64,000 nucleotides of DNA from Chaenocephalus aceratus (GCA_023974075.1 JAMFTG010001350.1:1-64000), one strand, 5' to 3'. Shown: positions 51,429 through 61,985, counted from the stretch's first letter. The notes: generated by a model not told the origin, from the sequence alone. Program-made: numbers and translations.

Positions 51429-51624
51429 CATCGTTTGTGTCTTTTTTCACATTTTTCAACACACTATACTGTGACTTTTTTCCAAATGATTGACATAACA
51501 TACTATGACTTTTTTTCAAATGTTTCGATACACCATTCCATTGTTTTTTATTTCACATTACATATATTCGATTTTTTTTTTTAGGATAGTTTATACTTTG
51601 ATTATTTTCCGCCTATAAAAGTTG

Positions 51625-51696
51625 TTCCCATACCGGGAGTCGAACCCGGGCCACCTGGGTGAAAACAAGGAATCCTAACAGCTAGACCATATGGGA
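51625..51696 (-). tRNA. tRNA-Glu(UUC), G30U variant
   Basis: G30U and G18U. Confidence 0.88.
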
Positions 51697-51927
51697 CATC
51701 TTTTGTGTCTTTTTTCACATTTTTCTACACACTATACTGTGACTTTTTTCCAAATGATTGACATACCATACTATAACTTGTTTTCAAATGTTTCGACACA
51801 CTTTACCATGGTTTTGTTTTCAAATTTTTCGACACACTATACTATGACTTTTTCTTAAAATTTCTTACATATATTCGATTTTTTTAGGACAGTTTATACT
51901 TTGATTATTTTTCCCTTATAAAACTTG

Positions 51928-51999
51928 TTCCCATACCGGGAGTCAAACCCGGGCCACCTGGGTGAAAACCAGGAATCCTAACCGCTAGACCATATGGGA
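51928..51999 (-). tRNA. tRNA-Glu(UUC), C56U variant
   Basis: C56U. Confidence 0.9.
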
Positions 52000-52194
52000 T
52001 ATCTTTTGTGTCTTTTATCACATTTTTCAACACACTATACTGTGACTTTTTTCCAAATGATTGACATAACATACTATGACTTTTTTTCAAATGTTTCGAT
52101 ACACCATTCCATGGTTTTGTTTTCACATTACATATATTCGATTTTTTTTTTTAGGATAGTTTATACTTTGATTATTTTCCGCCTATAAAAGTTG

Positions 52195-52266
52195 TTCCCA
52201 TACCGGGAGTCTAACCCGGGCCACCTGGGTGAAAACAAGGAATCCTAACCGCTAGACCATATGGGA
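52195..52266 (-). tRNA. tRNA-Glu(UUC), decayed
   Basis: C56A and G30U; twin of 39003. Confidence 0.86.
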
Positions 52267-52496
52267 CATCTTTTGTCTTTTTTCACATTTTTCTACACAC
52301 TATACTGTGACTTCTTTCCAAATGATTGACATACCATACTATAACTTGTTTTCAAATGTTTCGACACACTTTACCATGGTTTTGTTTTCAAATTTTTCGA
52401 CACACTATACTATGACTTTTTCTTAAAATTTCTTACATATATTCGATTTTTTTTAGGACAGTTTATACTTTGATTATTTTTCCCTTATAAAACTTG

Positions 52497-52567
52497 TTCC
52501 ATACCGGGAGTCGAACCCAGGCCACCTGGGTGAAAACCAGGAATCCTAACCGCTAGACCATATTGGA
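52497..52567 (-). tRNA. tRNA-Glu(UUC), decayed, 71 nt
   Basis: One G deleted from the 3' acceptor strand, plus C50U and C4A. Twin of 39304, which lacks the deletion. Confidence 0.82.
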
Positions 52568-52799
52568 TATCTTTTGTGTCTTTTATCACATTTTCTGACA
52601 GACTATACTGTGACTTTTTATCCAAATGATTGACATGACATACTATGACTTTTTTTCAAATGTTTCGGTACACCATTCCATGGTTTTGTTTTCACATTTT
52701 ATCGACACACTATACTATGACTTTTTATTTTATTTCTGACATATATTCGATTTTTTTAGGATAGTTTATACTTTGATTATTTTCCACCTAAAAAACTTG

Positions 52800-52871
52800 T
52801 TCCCATACCGGGAGTCGAACCCGGGCCACCTGGGTGAAAACCAGGAATCCTAACCGCTAGACCATATGGGA
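52800..52871 (-). tRNA. tRNA-Glu(UUC), consensus
   Basis: Exact consensus. Confidence 0.97.
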
Positions 52872-53103
52872 CATCATTTTTGTCTTTTATCACATTTTTT
52901 GACAGGCTATACTGTGACTTTTTTTTCAAATGATTGACATACCATACTATAACTTGTTTTCAAATGTTTCGACACACTTTACCATGGTTTTGTTTTCCCA
53001 TTTTTCGACACACTATACTATGACTTTTTCTTAAAATGTGTTATATATGTTCGATTTTTTTAGGAAAGTTTATACTTTGATTATTTTCCCCATATAAAAC
53101 TTG

Positions 53104-53175
53104 TTCTCATACCGGGAGTCGAACACGGGCCACCAGGGTGAAAACCAGGAATCCTAACCGCTAGACCATATGGGA
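53104..53175 (-). tRNA. tRNA-Glu(UUC), decayed
   Basis: G70A, G52U, A41U. Confidence 0.85.
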
Positions 53176-53369
53176 CAACTTTTTTGTCTTTTTTCACATT
53201 TTTCTACACACTATACTGTGACTTTTTTCCAAATGATTGACATACCATACTATAACTTGTTTTCAAATGTATCGACACACTATATCATGGTTTTGTTTTC
53301 ACATTACATATATTCGATTTTTTTTTTAGGATAGTTTATACTTTGATTATTTTCCGCCTATAAAACTTG

Positions 53370-53441
53370 TTCCCATACCGGGAGTTGAACCCGGGCCACC
53401 TGGGTGAAAACCAGGAATCCTAACCGCTAGACCATATGGGA
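53370..53441 (-). tRNA. tRNA-Glu(UUC), near-consensus
   Basis: G57A. The Gypsy element inserted 75 bp upstream of its 5' end. Confidence 0.95.
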
Positions 53442-53512
53442 CAACTTTTGTGTCTTTTTTCACATTTTTCTACACACTATACTGTGACTTTTTTCCAAAT
53501 GATTGACATACC

Positions 53513-53516
53513 ATAC
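53513..53516. repeat. 4-bp target site duplication, left copy
   Basis: ATAC, repeated at 60042-60045; joining the two sides restores the normal spacer phrase CCATACTATGAC. Confidence 0.88.
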
Positions 53517-54213
53517 TGTGACAGTTTACTTATTTAGGTTATTTGGGGTGCCAGTCAGGTCTCTCTCCTGACGTTTCAGATTTGGCTAGTCAGCCAGTTT
53601 TTGTAAATCTGCACAAAGGTGTATACATCTCACTGTAAACACCCAACATTGAATGACATTAAAATATAAGAAAGGACACAACTCAAAATCATAATCACAA
53701 ATAGTAAGTGTATTTTTGTATATCCCCCCCTCAAACAATTCGTTTTCCCACAGTTCAATATTAAATCCAAAACGTTCCACTCCGGGTGTCCTTCAAAATA
53801 AATAAAACAGTCAATTACCACAGGAGAATGTCAGTCGGTTTTAGCAATCCAGTCCTGGTTTTGAAGGTTTTGTGAGATGAGCGGCTCCTTTCAGCTTTGT
53901 AGTACACAATAATCCAACAACGTGAAGCAAGGGTATGATGCCGGATGACGGTGGACGGTGGATCAGACAAACGGTACGGACTTTAAACGACCTAACTGCT
54001 GGTTGCTAACAGATGAGCGTGTTGCTCCGCCGATCGCTCTTGCTGCACACACCTGCTCCGCCGATCCCTCTTGCTGCACACACCCCTTTCCCTTCTGGCT
54101 CCGTCTAACTAAATAGGGGAAAAGGGAAATGGAAGCGCCAACCAACAGCGAATCACTGGCTGGGTGGGCGTTACCGTGAATGACTACCGGTCACATAAAC
54201 ACCGGTTGTTACA
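53517..54213 (-). repeat. 3' LTR of Gypsy element
   Basis: 697 bp, same length as the partner at 59345-60041, with about six substitutions between them. Short open frames inside it are shared by both LTRs and are not genes. Confidence 0.95.
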
Positions 54214-54227
54214 CTCCTTCCCCCATG
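54214..54227 (-). other. Polypurine tract
   Basis: On the minus strand ATGGGGGAAGGAG ends directly at the 3' LTR start TGTAACAACC. This is the expected plus-strand primer site for reverse transcription. Confidence 0.85.
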
Positions 54228-54304
54228 AGAGAAGCCTGACATAGGAAGGCTTTTTCATTTTCCTTATCCCTCCTTATTTTATTTCCGATAGTGTTGTTCC
54301 AACT

Positions 54305-57300
54305 TTAAGCTGGAAAACCCACAAAATCCTCTTCATCGCTTTCCTCTTCAAAAATCTTGAGGATACGCTGATGTTGCTTTCTGTCCATCTCTTCAGCAGT
54401 GGGAAAGCATGGTTTGATTTGAGCCACATTAACAACACGAATGTTCTCTCCAGTCTCTTCTAGGACCACCTCAAAGTTTAGAGGTCCGACTTGCCTGATG
54501 ACACGATAGGGACCTTTCCACCTAGGTGCCAATTTGGCCATATAGGATTTATCAGCCCTTGAGTAAGGATGTGCTTTTATCCACACACGATCCTTCTCTG
54601 AGAAATCCACATCCCTTCTTCCTTTGTCATAGTTTATTTTTTGTCTCTGCCTTGCTTTTTCCATGTTGCCGTTTACCATTTTCTGAAACTCGGCTATCTG
54701 TTTAGCTGTAGTGTATGCAGAGGTGTCAGGATCACAGAGATGGGGCTTTAGCTCGACATCCAATGGGCCTTTCAAAGGACGACAAAGGTTTAGCTCTGCA
54801 GGGGTGACTCCTGTGGACTCATGTACCGCTGAATTCAGTGCAAAGCGGAATTCCGATAAGTATTTGTCCCAAGCTTTGTGTTTTTCTTCCACATAGGAAG
54901 CTATCATAGCTTTCACATTCCGGTTAACTCTCTCAGTCAGATTGGTTTGAGGGTGGTACGGTGAGGTCCGTTTCTGCTGAAGGTTCCACCGCTTGCATGT
55001 TTCTCCAAAAACAGCTGAAACAAACTGGGGACCTTGGTCTGAGAGGATGAAGGTCGGTACACCCCAGCGAGTCAGAATCTCCTTTGTTAATATCTGGGAT
55101 ACTGCCTCTGCTGTTGCTTTACGAAGTGGAAACATCTCAACCCATCTGGTGTAGTAGTCCACAAAGACAATGAGATAGAGGTTACCACTAGAGCTTCTTG
55201 GGAAGGGTCCCATGAGATCAACTCCTAACATCTCCCAAGGTCCATTTACCACAGTCTGCTGAAGTTTCCCTGGAGGTTTTCGGGTCTGAGGTTTGTAGAG
55301 CTGGCAAACCTGACAACAACGTACATACTCTCTCACATCAATGCTCATTTTAGGCCAATACACAAGGGCTTGTAGTCTTTTATACGTTTTATATCTTCCG
55401 AAATGGCCGGACACAGGATCATTATGATAATGGTGGAGTAGTTGTTGGCGTAGTGAAGATGGAATATACACCTGGTATAACGTTTTGTGAGGTAAGTGCA
55501 CCACTCTGTATACCTTGTCCTCCAAAACAGTAAACTTGGTAGTTGCGTTTTCAACGACTTCTCCTTTTTCCATGATTGCATCGTACAGAGTCTGGATGAC
55601 AGAATCCTCCTGCTGGGCTTTCCAGATGTCCTCATCAGTAATTTGGAGGTTTCTATAGGTGTCCCTCTTGGAGAGCAGCACAGCAGCACAGGTGGCAGGT
55701 TGTGTCTGGGCATCATCCACAGGAGCTCTTGACAGCGCATCTGGAACTGTGTTGTATTTTCCTTTACGGTACTCCACAGTGAAGGAAAACTCCTGGAGAC
55801 GGAGAGCCCAACGAATAAGTCGAGTGCTAGTTTTTTGCGTTTTGAAAACCCAGACAAGTGAGGAATGATCGGTCACTACTGTAAAGTGTCTGCCTTCCAA
55901 GTAGTACCTCCACTTCTCTAGGGCCCATACGACAGCGAGGCATTCTTGCTCTGTGGTCGAGTAGTTCCGCTCTGCCTGGTTTAAAGTTCGGCTGGCAAAA
56001 GCCAGGACCTGCTCTGTACCGAGACCAGTCTGTTGAGCCAAGACTGCCCCCAAACCGACATCACTGGCGTCAGTATAGACGATAAAGGGGAGTTTAAAGT
56101 CAGGATGACCCAGGATTGGTGGTGAAACCAGATGTTTTTTTAGAACCTCAAAAGCAGTCTGACATTGAGAAGTCCAGAGGAACTTGGCTCCTTTCCGTTT
56201 AAGGGCGTTGAGTGGTTCGGTTAACTGTGAGAATCCAGGCACAAAGCGATGATACCATCCAGCCATCCCAAGAACCCTTTGGAGTTCCTTGATGTTCTGG
56301 GGAACAGGGAAATGCTGTACTGCCTTTGTCTTTTCAGGGTCAACTTCAATACCAACAGAGGAAACAACATGGCCCAGAAACTTCAGAGAGGTTCGAAAAA
56401 ACTGACTCTTTTTCATGTTGACTGTAAGATTAGCCTCACGTAGTTTGTCTAGCACCGCTTGTATATCAGATGTGTGTTTTTCGAAGGTGTCAGAATAGAT
56501 GATGATGTCATCTAAATATACAAAGCATGTGTTTCCCTGTAGGTCCCGAAGTACTATCTCCATCAGCCGTTGGAAAGTAGCTGGGGCGTTCTTAAGTCCA
56601 AATGGCATTACTTTGAACTGATACAGGCCAAAAGGGCATATGAAGGCAGTTTTTTCTCGGCTATCCTTATCCATTTGAACTTGCCAGTAGCCACTGTTGA
56701 GGTCCAAGGAAGTGAATACTACAGATCCAGCCAATGACTCTAGTATTTCCTGGATGTTTGGTAAGGGATAGGCGTCAGTGTGGGTAGCTGTATTCATCTT
56801 TCTGTAGTCCACACAAAACCTTGGTTTGCTATCCTGTTTTTTAGGCACCAGGACAACGGGAGCAGCATATGGAGAGGAAGATGGCTCAATAATGTCTTTT
56901 TCTAACATTTCTTCCACATGGTCTTTTATGACCTGAAGTTTGGATGGGGACACACGATAGGCCTTCTGTTTGATGGGCATATTGTGGGTGAGGAACATTT
57001 TGTGCGTCAGAATATTTGTGTTTCCAAGTTTTTCTGTACAAACATCAGAGTTTGCTTGTAGTCGACGTAACAGTTGTTTTTTTCCGAAATCGTCTAGGTG
57101 AGAAGTGAGGGTTGCAGCCTGTAGGAGGTCAGGGCATGGTTCCAAGCTTCCAGGAGGCACAGCAGAGAAGAAGGCGAGTTGTGGTGAAAAGCCTGTACTC
57201 TGACTTTCTTTTAAGAACTGATACTGGCGCTTCTTATTGCACTTAAACCAGTAACTGTTCTCTGATACATCAAACTGCAAGCCGGAAAAGAAAATGAAGT

Positions 57301-59197
57301 CAAGCCCGACCACTGCAGGGAAAGCAAGACTGGAAGCAGGCAGGACGACACAAGGTAATGTAACTGTTTGTGTCTTTAATGTGAGGTCCATATCGCTCCA
57401 TCCTAAAGGCTGTCTCGCTTCGCCATCTGCCAAGTACAAGGGTCCCCTTGTCCAGGGTTTGAGCGCATCTTGCTGTCCTTTAATTCCTTTCCATATTTTT
57501 TCGTTTACCAGGGTGTAAGATGAACCGGTGTCAAGAATTGCAGTTCCCATCCATGGACCAATGTGCAATGGAACCATCAACTGACAGGGAAGAGTGCCCC
57601 CTGGTGGTATTGAAGAAGAGTTTGCAGGAGTAGTTGGTCCTAGGAACCCAAGTGTAGCACGGCCATCATGGGGAGTTTTTGGTTGTTGATATGGGGTTTT
57701 CTGAGAAGTAGCCCTGTTAGAGATCCAGTGCGGGCAGGAATCTGGGGCATGACTTCCCTTACAGCGCCAACAGAACACTTGTGGGGGTCGGTTGTGATTA
57801 GGTTGGCTTGGTCGGACAGGGTTTTCTCTGTTAGGAGGCATAGTAGCAGATTTAGAGGCAACATGCTGAGGTGTTTTACTTAGCAAATTCTTTCTTTGTT
57901 CATATTGCATCTGGTTCTCCCGGTCCTTCTCCAGTTGCTGACCAAGGCGGACAAGTCCATCGACAGAGGTGACTCTGCTACTTCTCAGTTGGGGGTTGAT
58001 GTTTTTCAAAATCAATTTTATGATCTCCTCTTCATCAATATTGGGTTTCCAGCGCTTGCATAATGACTGGTACATGTAGGCAAAGTCTCTGACGCTTTCA
58101 CCCTCTCCCTGAACTCTATTGCGCACCCTCTCTGCCAGTTCATCCTCATAGTCCTCTGACAGGAAGGCAGCACGGAACTGGTCATGGAATTCTCTCCAAG
58201 TGTGAATTTTATGGCGGCCAACATCCCACCAATCTCTTGCAGTCCCGTGAAGCACATTACGCAGGGTGACAATAAGCTCCTCATCCGTGAGCGGATTTAG
58301 AGCCAGGAAATCATCACACCTTTCCAGATATTGGAGAGGGTCAGGTGTATCATTCAATTTCCCAAATGATGGAAATTGAAGTTTAACAGGACTCTTTCCC
58401 ATGAATCTGCTCTTTACTTCCTCATGAATGGTAGACTCCCCAGGTGACCCAAAATTGTTCTCTGACTGTCCAGCCTGTACGGTGGATTGTAATCTGGGGC
58501 GGTTTGGAATGGGCAGGGGCTTATCTTCCTGTAAAACCACAGGGTGGGTTTGAACACTCACATGGCCAAAGGTGGTGCTAACTTTGGGTGCCGTCATTTC
58601 TTCTGACAATGTATCTATAGTTCTCTTGCATTTGGAAAGCTCCTCATATAGGTTAGTTATGGTAACAGACATTGGGGTGAGAGCAGAACAAAGATCCTTG
58701 AGCAGGTCAGTATGATAGTGATTTAACCGCCAGCTAATGGATGCATCGAGCTGTGTTTGCAGATATTCAAACTGCTTATCCATATGCTTAACAACTTCTT
58801 GTTGTGTTTCATGAAATAGGCCTGTCAGGGCTTTGTTTACTTGTTCATTATGAGTTGTGATTTTGTTTGTCATTTGTTCCATGTTATCCTTTACCTCCTG
58901 GCGATGGTGATGTTGGTCCTCAATCATTTTCTGAAGCTGCTGTTGAATCTTAGAGCCAGAATTATTTTCCTCTAAGGCAGAAGTTACAGGTTGAGGTCCT
59001 CCATTTCCATTGATGTTGTCTTTTACAGCAGTTTGAGGAGTTAAGGGATTAGCCAACTCTGAGAATCCAGTGAGCTCCATGTCCAACAGTGAATATGTTG
59101 TGGGAGGAGACTCGTGAGAAGGTACTGTATTTGATGTAGGGGACACCACTAATTCTCCTTCCATTTCCCCCAACAAGGATTCTGAATAAGCAGCCAT
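54305..59197 (-). CDS. Gag-Pol polyprotein of Gypsy/Ty3 retrotransposon (1630 aa, uninterrupted)
   Basis: Encodes the structural and enzymatic proteins for retrotransposition. About residues 75-150 are Gln/His/Glu-rich, probably coiled coil. A Gag capsid-like region with WWDVGRHKIHTWREFHDQF follows at about 320-350. A zinc knuckle (CWRCKGSHAPDSC, spacing C-X2-C-X3-H-X4-C) lies near 475. Aspartic protease motif DTGSS near 554. Reverse transcriptase with YLDD near 893. RNase H starting YTDAS near 1040. Integrase zinc-binding HHCC (His near 1254, CCQVC near 1295). Integrase catalytic Asp (GVDLMG near 1328), Asp (SDQGPQ near 1387) and Glu (NLTERVN near 1422), the last two 34 residues apart. C-terminal WKGPYRV module near 1563. 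Gag and Pol share one frame with no stop or frameshift. All key catalytic residues are present, so it could be active; expression is not shown. Confidence 0.95.
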   Translation of the reverse strand: MAAYSESLLGEMEGELVVSPTSNTVPSHESPPTTYSLLDMELTGFSELANPLTPQTAVKDNINGNGGPQPVTSALEENNSGSKIQQQLQKMIEDQHHHRQEVKDNMEQMTNKITTHNEQVNKALTGLFHETQQEVVKHMDKQFEYLQTQLDASISWRLNHYHTDLLKDLCSALTPMSVTITNLYEELSKCKRTIDTLSEEMTAPKVSTTFGHVSVQTHPVVLQEDKPLPIPNRPRLQSTVQAGQSENNFGSPGESTIHEEVKSRFMGKSPVKLQFPSFGKLNDTPDPLQYLERCDDFLALNPLTDEELIVTLRNVLHGTARDWWDVGRHKIHTWREFHDQFRAAFLSEDYEDELAERVRNRVQGEGESVRDFAYMYQSLCKRWKPNIDEEEIIKLILKNINPQLRSSRVTSVDGLVRLGQQLEKDRENQMQYEQRKNLLSKTPQHVASKSATMPPNRENPVRPSQPNHNRPPQVFCWRCKGSHAPDSCPHWISNRATSQKTPYQQPKTPHDGRATLGFLGPTTPANSSSIPPGGTLPCQLMVPLHIGPWMGTAILDTGSSYTLVNEKIWKGIKGQQDALKPWTRGPLYLADGEARQPLGWSDMDLTLKTQTVTLPCVVLPASSLAFPAVVGLDFIFFSGLQFDVSENSYWFKCNKKRQYQFLKESQSTGFSPQLAFFSAVPPGSLEPCPDLLQAATLTSHLDDFGKKQLLRRLQANSDVCTEKLGNTNILTHKMFLTHNMPIKQKAYRVSPSKLQVIKDHVEEMLEKDIIEPSSSPYAAPVVLVPKKQDSKPRFCVDYRKMNTATHTDAYPLPNIQEILESLAGSVVFTSLDLNSGYWQVQMDKDSREKTAFICPFGLYQFKVMPFGLKNAPATFQRLMEIVLRDLQGNTCFVYLDDIIIYSDTFEKHTSDIQAVLDKLREANLTVNMKKSQFFRTSLKFLGHVVSSVGIEVDPEKTKAVQHFPVPQNIKELQRVLGMAGWYHRFVPGFSQLTEPLNALKRKGAKFLWTSQCQTAFEVLKKHLVSPPILGHPDFKLPFIVYTDASDVGLGAVLAQQTGLGTEQVLAFASRTLNQAERNYSTTEQECLAVVWALEKWRYYLEGRHFTVVTDHSSLVWVFKTQKTSTRLIRWALRLQEFSFTVEYRKGKYNTVPDALSRAPVDDAQTQPATCAAVLLSKRDTYRNLQITDEDIWKAQQEDSVIQTLYDAIMEKGEVVENATTKFTVLEDKVYRVVHLPHKTLYQVYIPSSLRQQLLHHYHNDPVSGHFGRYKTYKRLQALVYWPKMSIDVREYVRCCQVCQLYKPQTRKPPGKLQQTVVNGPWEMLGVDLMGPFPRSSSGNLYLIVFVDYYTRWVEMFPLRKATAEAVSQILTKEILTRWGVPTFILSDQGPQFVSAVFGETCKRWNLQQKRTSPYHPQTNLTERVNRNVKAMIASYVEEKHKAWDKYLSEFRFALNSAVHESTGVTPAELNLCRPLKGPLDVELKPHLCDPDTSAYTTAKQIAEFQKMVNGNMEKARQRQKINYDKGRRDVDFSEKDRVWIKAHPYSRADKSYMAKLAPRWKGPYRVIRQVGPLNFEVVLEETGENIRVVNVAQIKPCFPTAEEMDRKQHQRILKIFEEESDEEDFVGFPA

Positions 59198-59319
59198 TTT
59201 GTTGTCCTTTGTTCTCTTTTTCCCAAAAAATAAGGTATAGGTCTACTAGTCACAGGGGTGGGTTTCTTTATTTCGTTTTTTTTCTTTTATTTTTGTCATT
59301 CAACGATATTTCATCTTCG

Positions 59320-59337
59320 GTCCCATCTGGGGTGCCA
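59320..59337 (-). other. Probable primer-binding site
   Basis: Seven bases after the 5' LTR the minus strand reads TGGCACCCCAGATGGGAC. TGG is the usual start, complementary to tRNA CCA ends. I could not match the following bases to a specific tRNA; it does not match the neighbouring tRNA-Glu. Confidence 0.6.
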
Positions 59338-59344
59338 TTTTTTA

Positions 59345-60041
59345 TGTGACAGTTTACTTATTTAGGTTATTTGGGGTGCCAGTCAGGTCTCTCTCCTGAT
59401 GTTTCAGATTTGGCTAGTCAGTCAGTTTTTGTAAATCTGCACAAAGGTGTATACATCTCACTGTAAACACCCAACATTGAATGACATTAAAATATAAGAA
59501 AGGACACAACTCAAAATCATAATCACAAATAGTAAGTGTATTTTTGTATATCCCCCCCTCAAACAATTCGTTTTCCCACAGTTCAATATTAAATCCAAAA
59601 CGTTCCACTCCGGGTGTCCTTCAAAATAAATAAAACAGTCAATTACCACAGGAGAATGTCAGTCGGTTTTAGTAATCCAGTCCTGGTTTTGAAGGTTTTG
59701 TGAGATGAGCGGCTCCTTTCAGCTTTGTAGTACACAATAATCCAACAACGTGAAGCAAGGGTATGATGCCGGATGACGGTGGACGGTGGATCAGACAAAC
59801 GGTACGGACTTTAAACGACCTAACTGCTGGTTGCTAACAGATGAGCGTGTTGCTCCGCCGATCGCTCTTGCTGCACACACCTGCTCCACCGATCCCTCTT
59901 GCTGCACACACCCCTTTCCCTTCTGGCTCCGTCTAACTAAATAGGGGAAAAGGGAAATGGAAGCGCCAACCAACAGCGAATCACTGGCTGGGTGGGCGTT
60001 ACCGTGAGTGACTACTGGTCACATAAACACCGGTTGTTACA
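59345..60041 (-). repeat. 5' LTR of Gypsy element
   Basis: 697 bp, TGTAACAACC to TGTCACA in element orientation; presumed to carry the element promoter. Confidence 0.95.
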
Positions 60042-60045
60042 ATAC
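60042..60045. repeat. 4-bp target site duplication, right copy
   Basis: ATAC, partner of 53513-53516. Confidence 0.88.
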
Positions 60046-60192
60046 TATGACTTTTTTTCAAATGTTTCGATACTCCATTCCATGGTTTTGATTTCACATT
60101 TTTCGACACACTATACTATGACTTTTTCTTAAAATTTCTTACATATTTTTAGGACAGTTTATACTTTGATTATTTTTCCCTTATAAAACTTG

Positions 60193-60264
60193 TTCTTATA
60201 CCGGGAGTCGAACCCGGGCCACCTGGGTGAAAACCAGGAATCCTAACCGCTAGACCATATGGGA
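60193..60264 (-). tRNA. tRNA-Glu(UUC), decayed acceptor
   Basis: G70A and G69A, two acceptor mismatches. Confidence 0.87.
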
Positions 60265-60496
60265 CAACTTTTGTGTCTTTTTTCACATTTTTCTACACAC
60301 TATACTGTGACTTTTTTCCAAATGATTGACATACCATACTATGACTTTTTTTCAAATGTTTCGATACTCCATTCCATGGTTTTGTTTTCACATTTTTCGA
60401 CACACTATACTATGACTTTTTATTTGATTTCTTACATATATTCGATTTTTTTTTAGGATAGTTTATACTTTGATTATTTTCCGCCTATAAAACTTG

Positions 60497-60568
60497 TTCC
60501 CATACCGGGAGTCGAACCCGGGCAACCTGGGTGAAAACCAGGAATCCTAACCGCTAGACCATATGGGA
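60497..60568 (-). tRNA. tRNA-Glu(UUC), near-consensus
   Basis: G45U in the variable region. Confidence 0.93.
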
Positions 60569-60763
60569 CATCTTTTGTGTCTTTTTTCACATTTTTCGAC
60601 ACACTATACTGTGACTTTTTACCAAATGATTGACATACCATACTATGACTTTTTTTCAAATGTTTCGACACACGATACCATGGTTTTGTTTTCACATTAC
60701 ATATATTCGATTTTTTTTTTTAGGATAGTTTATACTTTGATTATTTTCCGGCTATAAAACTTG

Positions 60764-60835
60764 TTCCCATACCGGGAGTCGAACCCGGGCCACCTGGGTG
60801 AAAACCAGGAATCCTAACCGCTAGACCATATGGGA
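60764..60835 (-). tRNA. tRNA-Glu(UUC), consensus
   Basis: Exact consensus. Confidence 0.97.
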
Positions 60836-61067
60836 CATCTTTTGTGTCTTTTATCACATTTTCTGACAGACTATACTGTGACTTTTTATCCAAATGATTG
60901 ACATACCATACTATAACTTGTTTTCAAATATTTCGACACACTTTACCATGGTTTTGTTTTCACATTATTCGACACACTATACTATGACTTTTACTTGATT
61001 TCTTACATATATTCGATTTTTTTTTAGGATAGTTTATACTTTGATTATTTTCCGCCTATAAAACTTG

Positions 61068-61139
61068 TTCCCATACCGGGAGTCGAACCCGGGCCACCTG
61101 GGTGAAAACCAGGAATCCTAACCGCTAGACCATATGGGA
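61068..61139 (-). tRNA. tRNA-Glu(UUC), consensus
   Basis: Exact consensus. Confidence 0.97.
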
Positions 61140-61372
61140 TATCTTTAGTGTCTTTTATCACATTTTTTGACAGACTATACTGTGACTTTTTATCCAAATG
61201 ATTGACATACCATACTATAACTTGTTTTCAAATATTTCGACACACTTTACCATGGTTTTGTTTTCACATTATTCGACACACTATACTATGACTTTTTATT
61301 TGATTTCTTACATATATTCGATTTTTTTTTAGGATAGTTTATACTTTGATTATTTTCCGCCTATAAAACTTG

Positions 61373-61444
61373 TTCCCATACCGGGAGTCGAACCCATGCC
61401 ACCTGGATGAAAACCAGGAATCCTAAACGCTAGACCATATGGGA
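61373..61444 (-). tRNA. tRNA-Glu(UUC), decayed
   Basis: C50U, C49A, C38U and G19U. Confidence 0.83.
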
Positions 61445-61682
61445 CATCTTTTGTGTCTTTTATCACATTTTTTGACAGGCTATACTGTGACTTTGTATCC
61501 AAATGATTGACATACCATACTATGACTTGTTTTCAAATGTTTCGACACACTATACCATGGTTTTGTTTTCACATTTTTCGACACACTATAGGCCTACTAT
61601 GACTTTTTCTTAAAATGTCTTATATATGTTCGATTTTTTTAGGACAGTTTATACTTTGATTATTTTCCCCATATAAAACTTG

Positions 61683-61754
61683 TTCCCATACCGGGAGTCG
61701 AACACAGGCCACCTGGGTGAAAACCAGGAATCCTAACCGCTAGACCATATGGGA
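61683..61754 (-). tRNA. tRNA-Glu(UUC), variant
   Basis: G52U and C50U. Confidence 0.89.
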
Positions 61755-61985
61755 CAACTTTTGTGTCTTTTTTCACATTTTTCTACACACTATTCTGTGA
61801 CTTTTTCCAAATGATTGACATACCATACTATAACTTGTTTTCAAATATTTCGACACGCTATACCATGGTTTTGTTTTCACATTATTCGACACACTATACT
61901 ATGACTTTTTATTTGATTTCTTACATATATTCGATTTTTTTTTAGGATAGTTTATACTTTGATTATTTTCTGCCTATAAAACTTG

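Larger units (their letters stand above)
53517..60041 (-). mobile_element. Gypsy/Ty3 LTR retrotransposon, apparently full length
   Basis: The 6525-bp element lies on the minus strand: 5' LTR 59345-60041, primer-binding site near 59337, Gag-Pol frame 59197-54305, polypurine tract 54214-54227, 3' LTR 53517-54213. LTRs run TGTAACAACC to TGTCACA in element orientation. Pol order protease, reverse transcriptase, RNase H, integrase places it in Gypsy/Ty3, not Copia. No envelope-like frame is present: only about 90 bp separate the stop from the 3' LTR. It is a retrotransposon, not an endogenous retrovirus. The LTRs differ at about 6 of 697 positions, so the insertion is young. Confidence 0.96.

Noticed and set aside
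53370..53520. Ty3-like targeting of the Gypsy element to a tRNA transcription start
   Set aside because: The insertion is 75 bp upstream of the nearest tRNA gene, inside an array where any position is close to one; a single event does not support targeting, and Ty3 lands within a few bases of the start.
54711..58284. Short open frames on either strand or in other frames within the Gypsy Gag-Pol region
   Set aside because: They overlap the intact 1630-residue frame and show no motifs of their own.
53517..60041. Endogenous retrovirus
   Set aside because: No envelope frame: the Gag-Pol stop is about 90 bp from the 3' LTR, and the domain order fits Gypsy/Ty3 retrotransposons.
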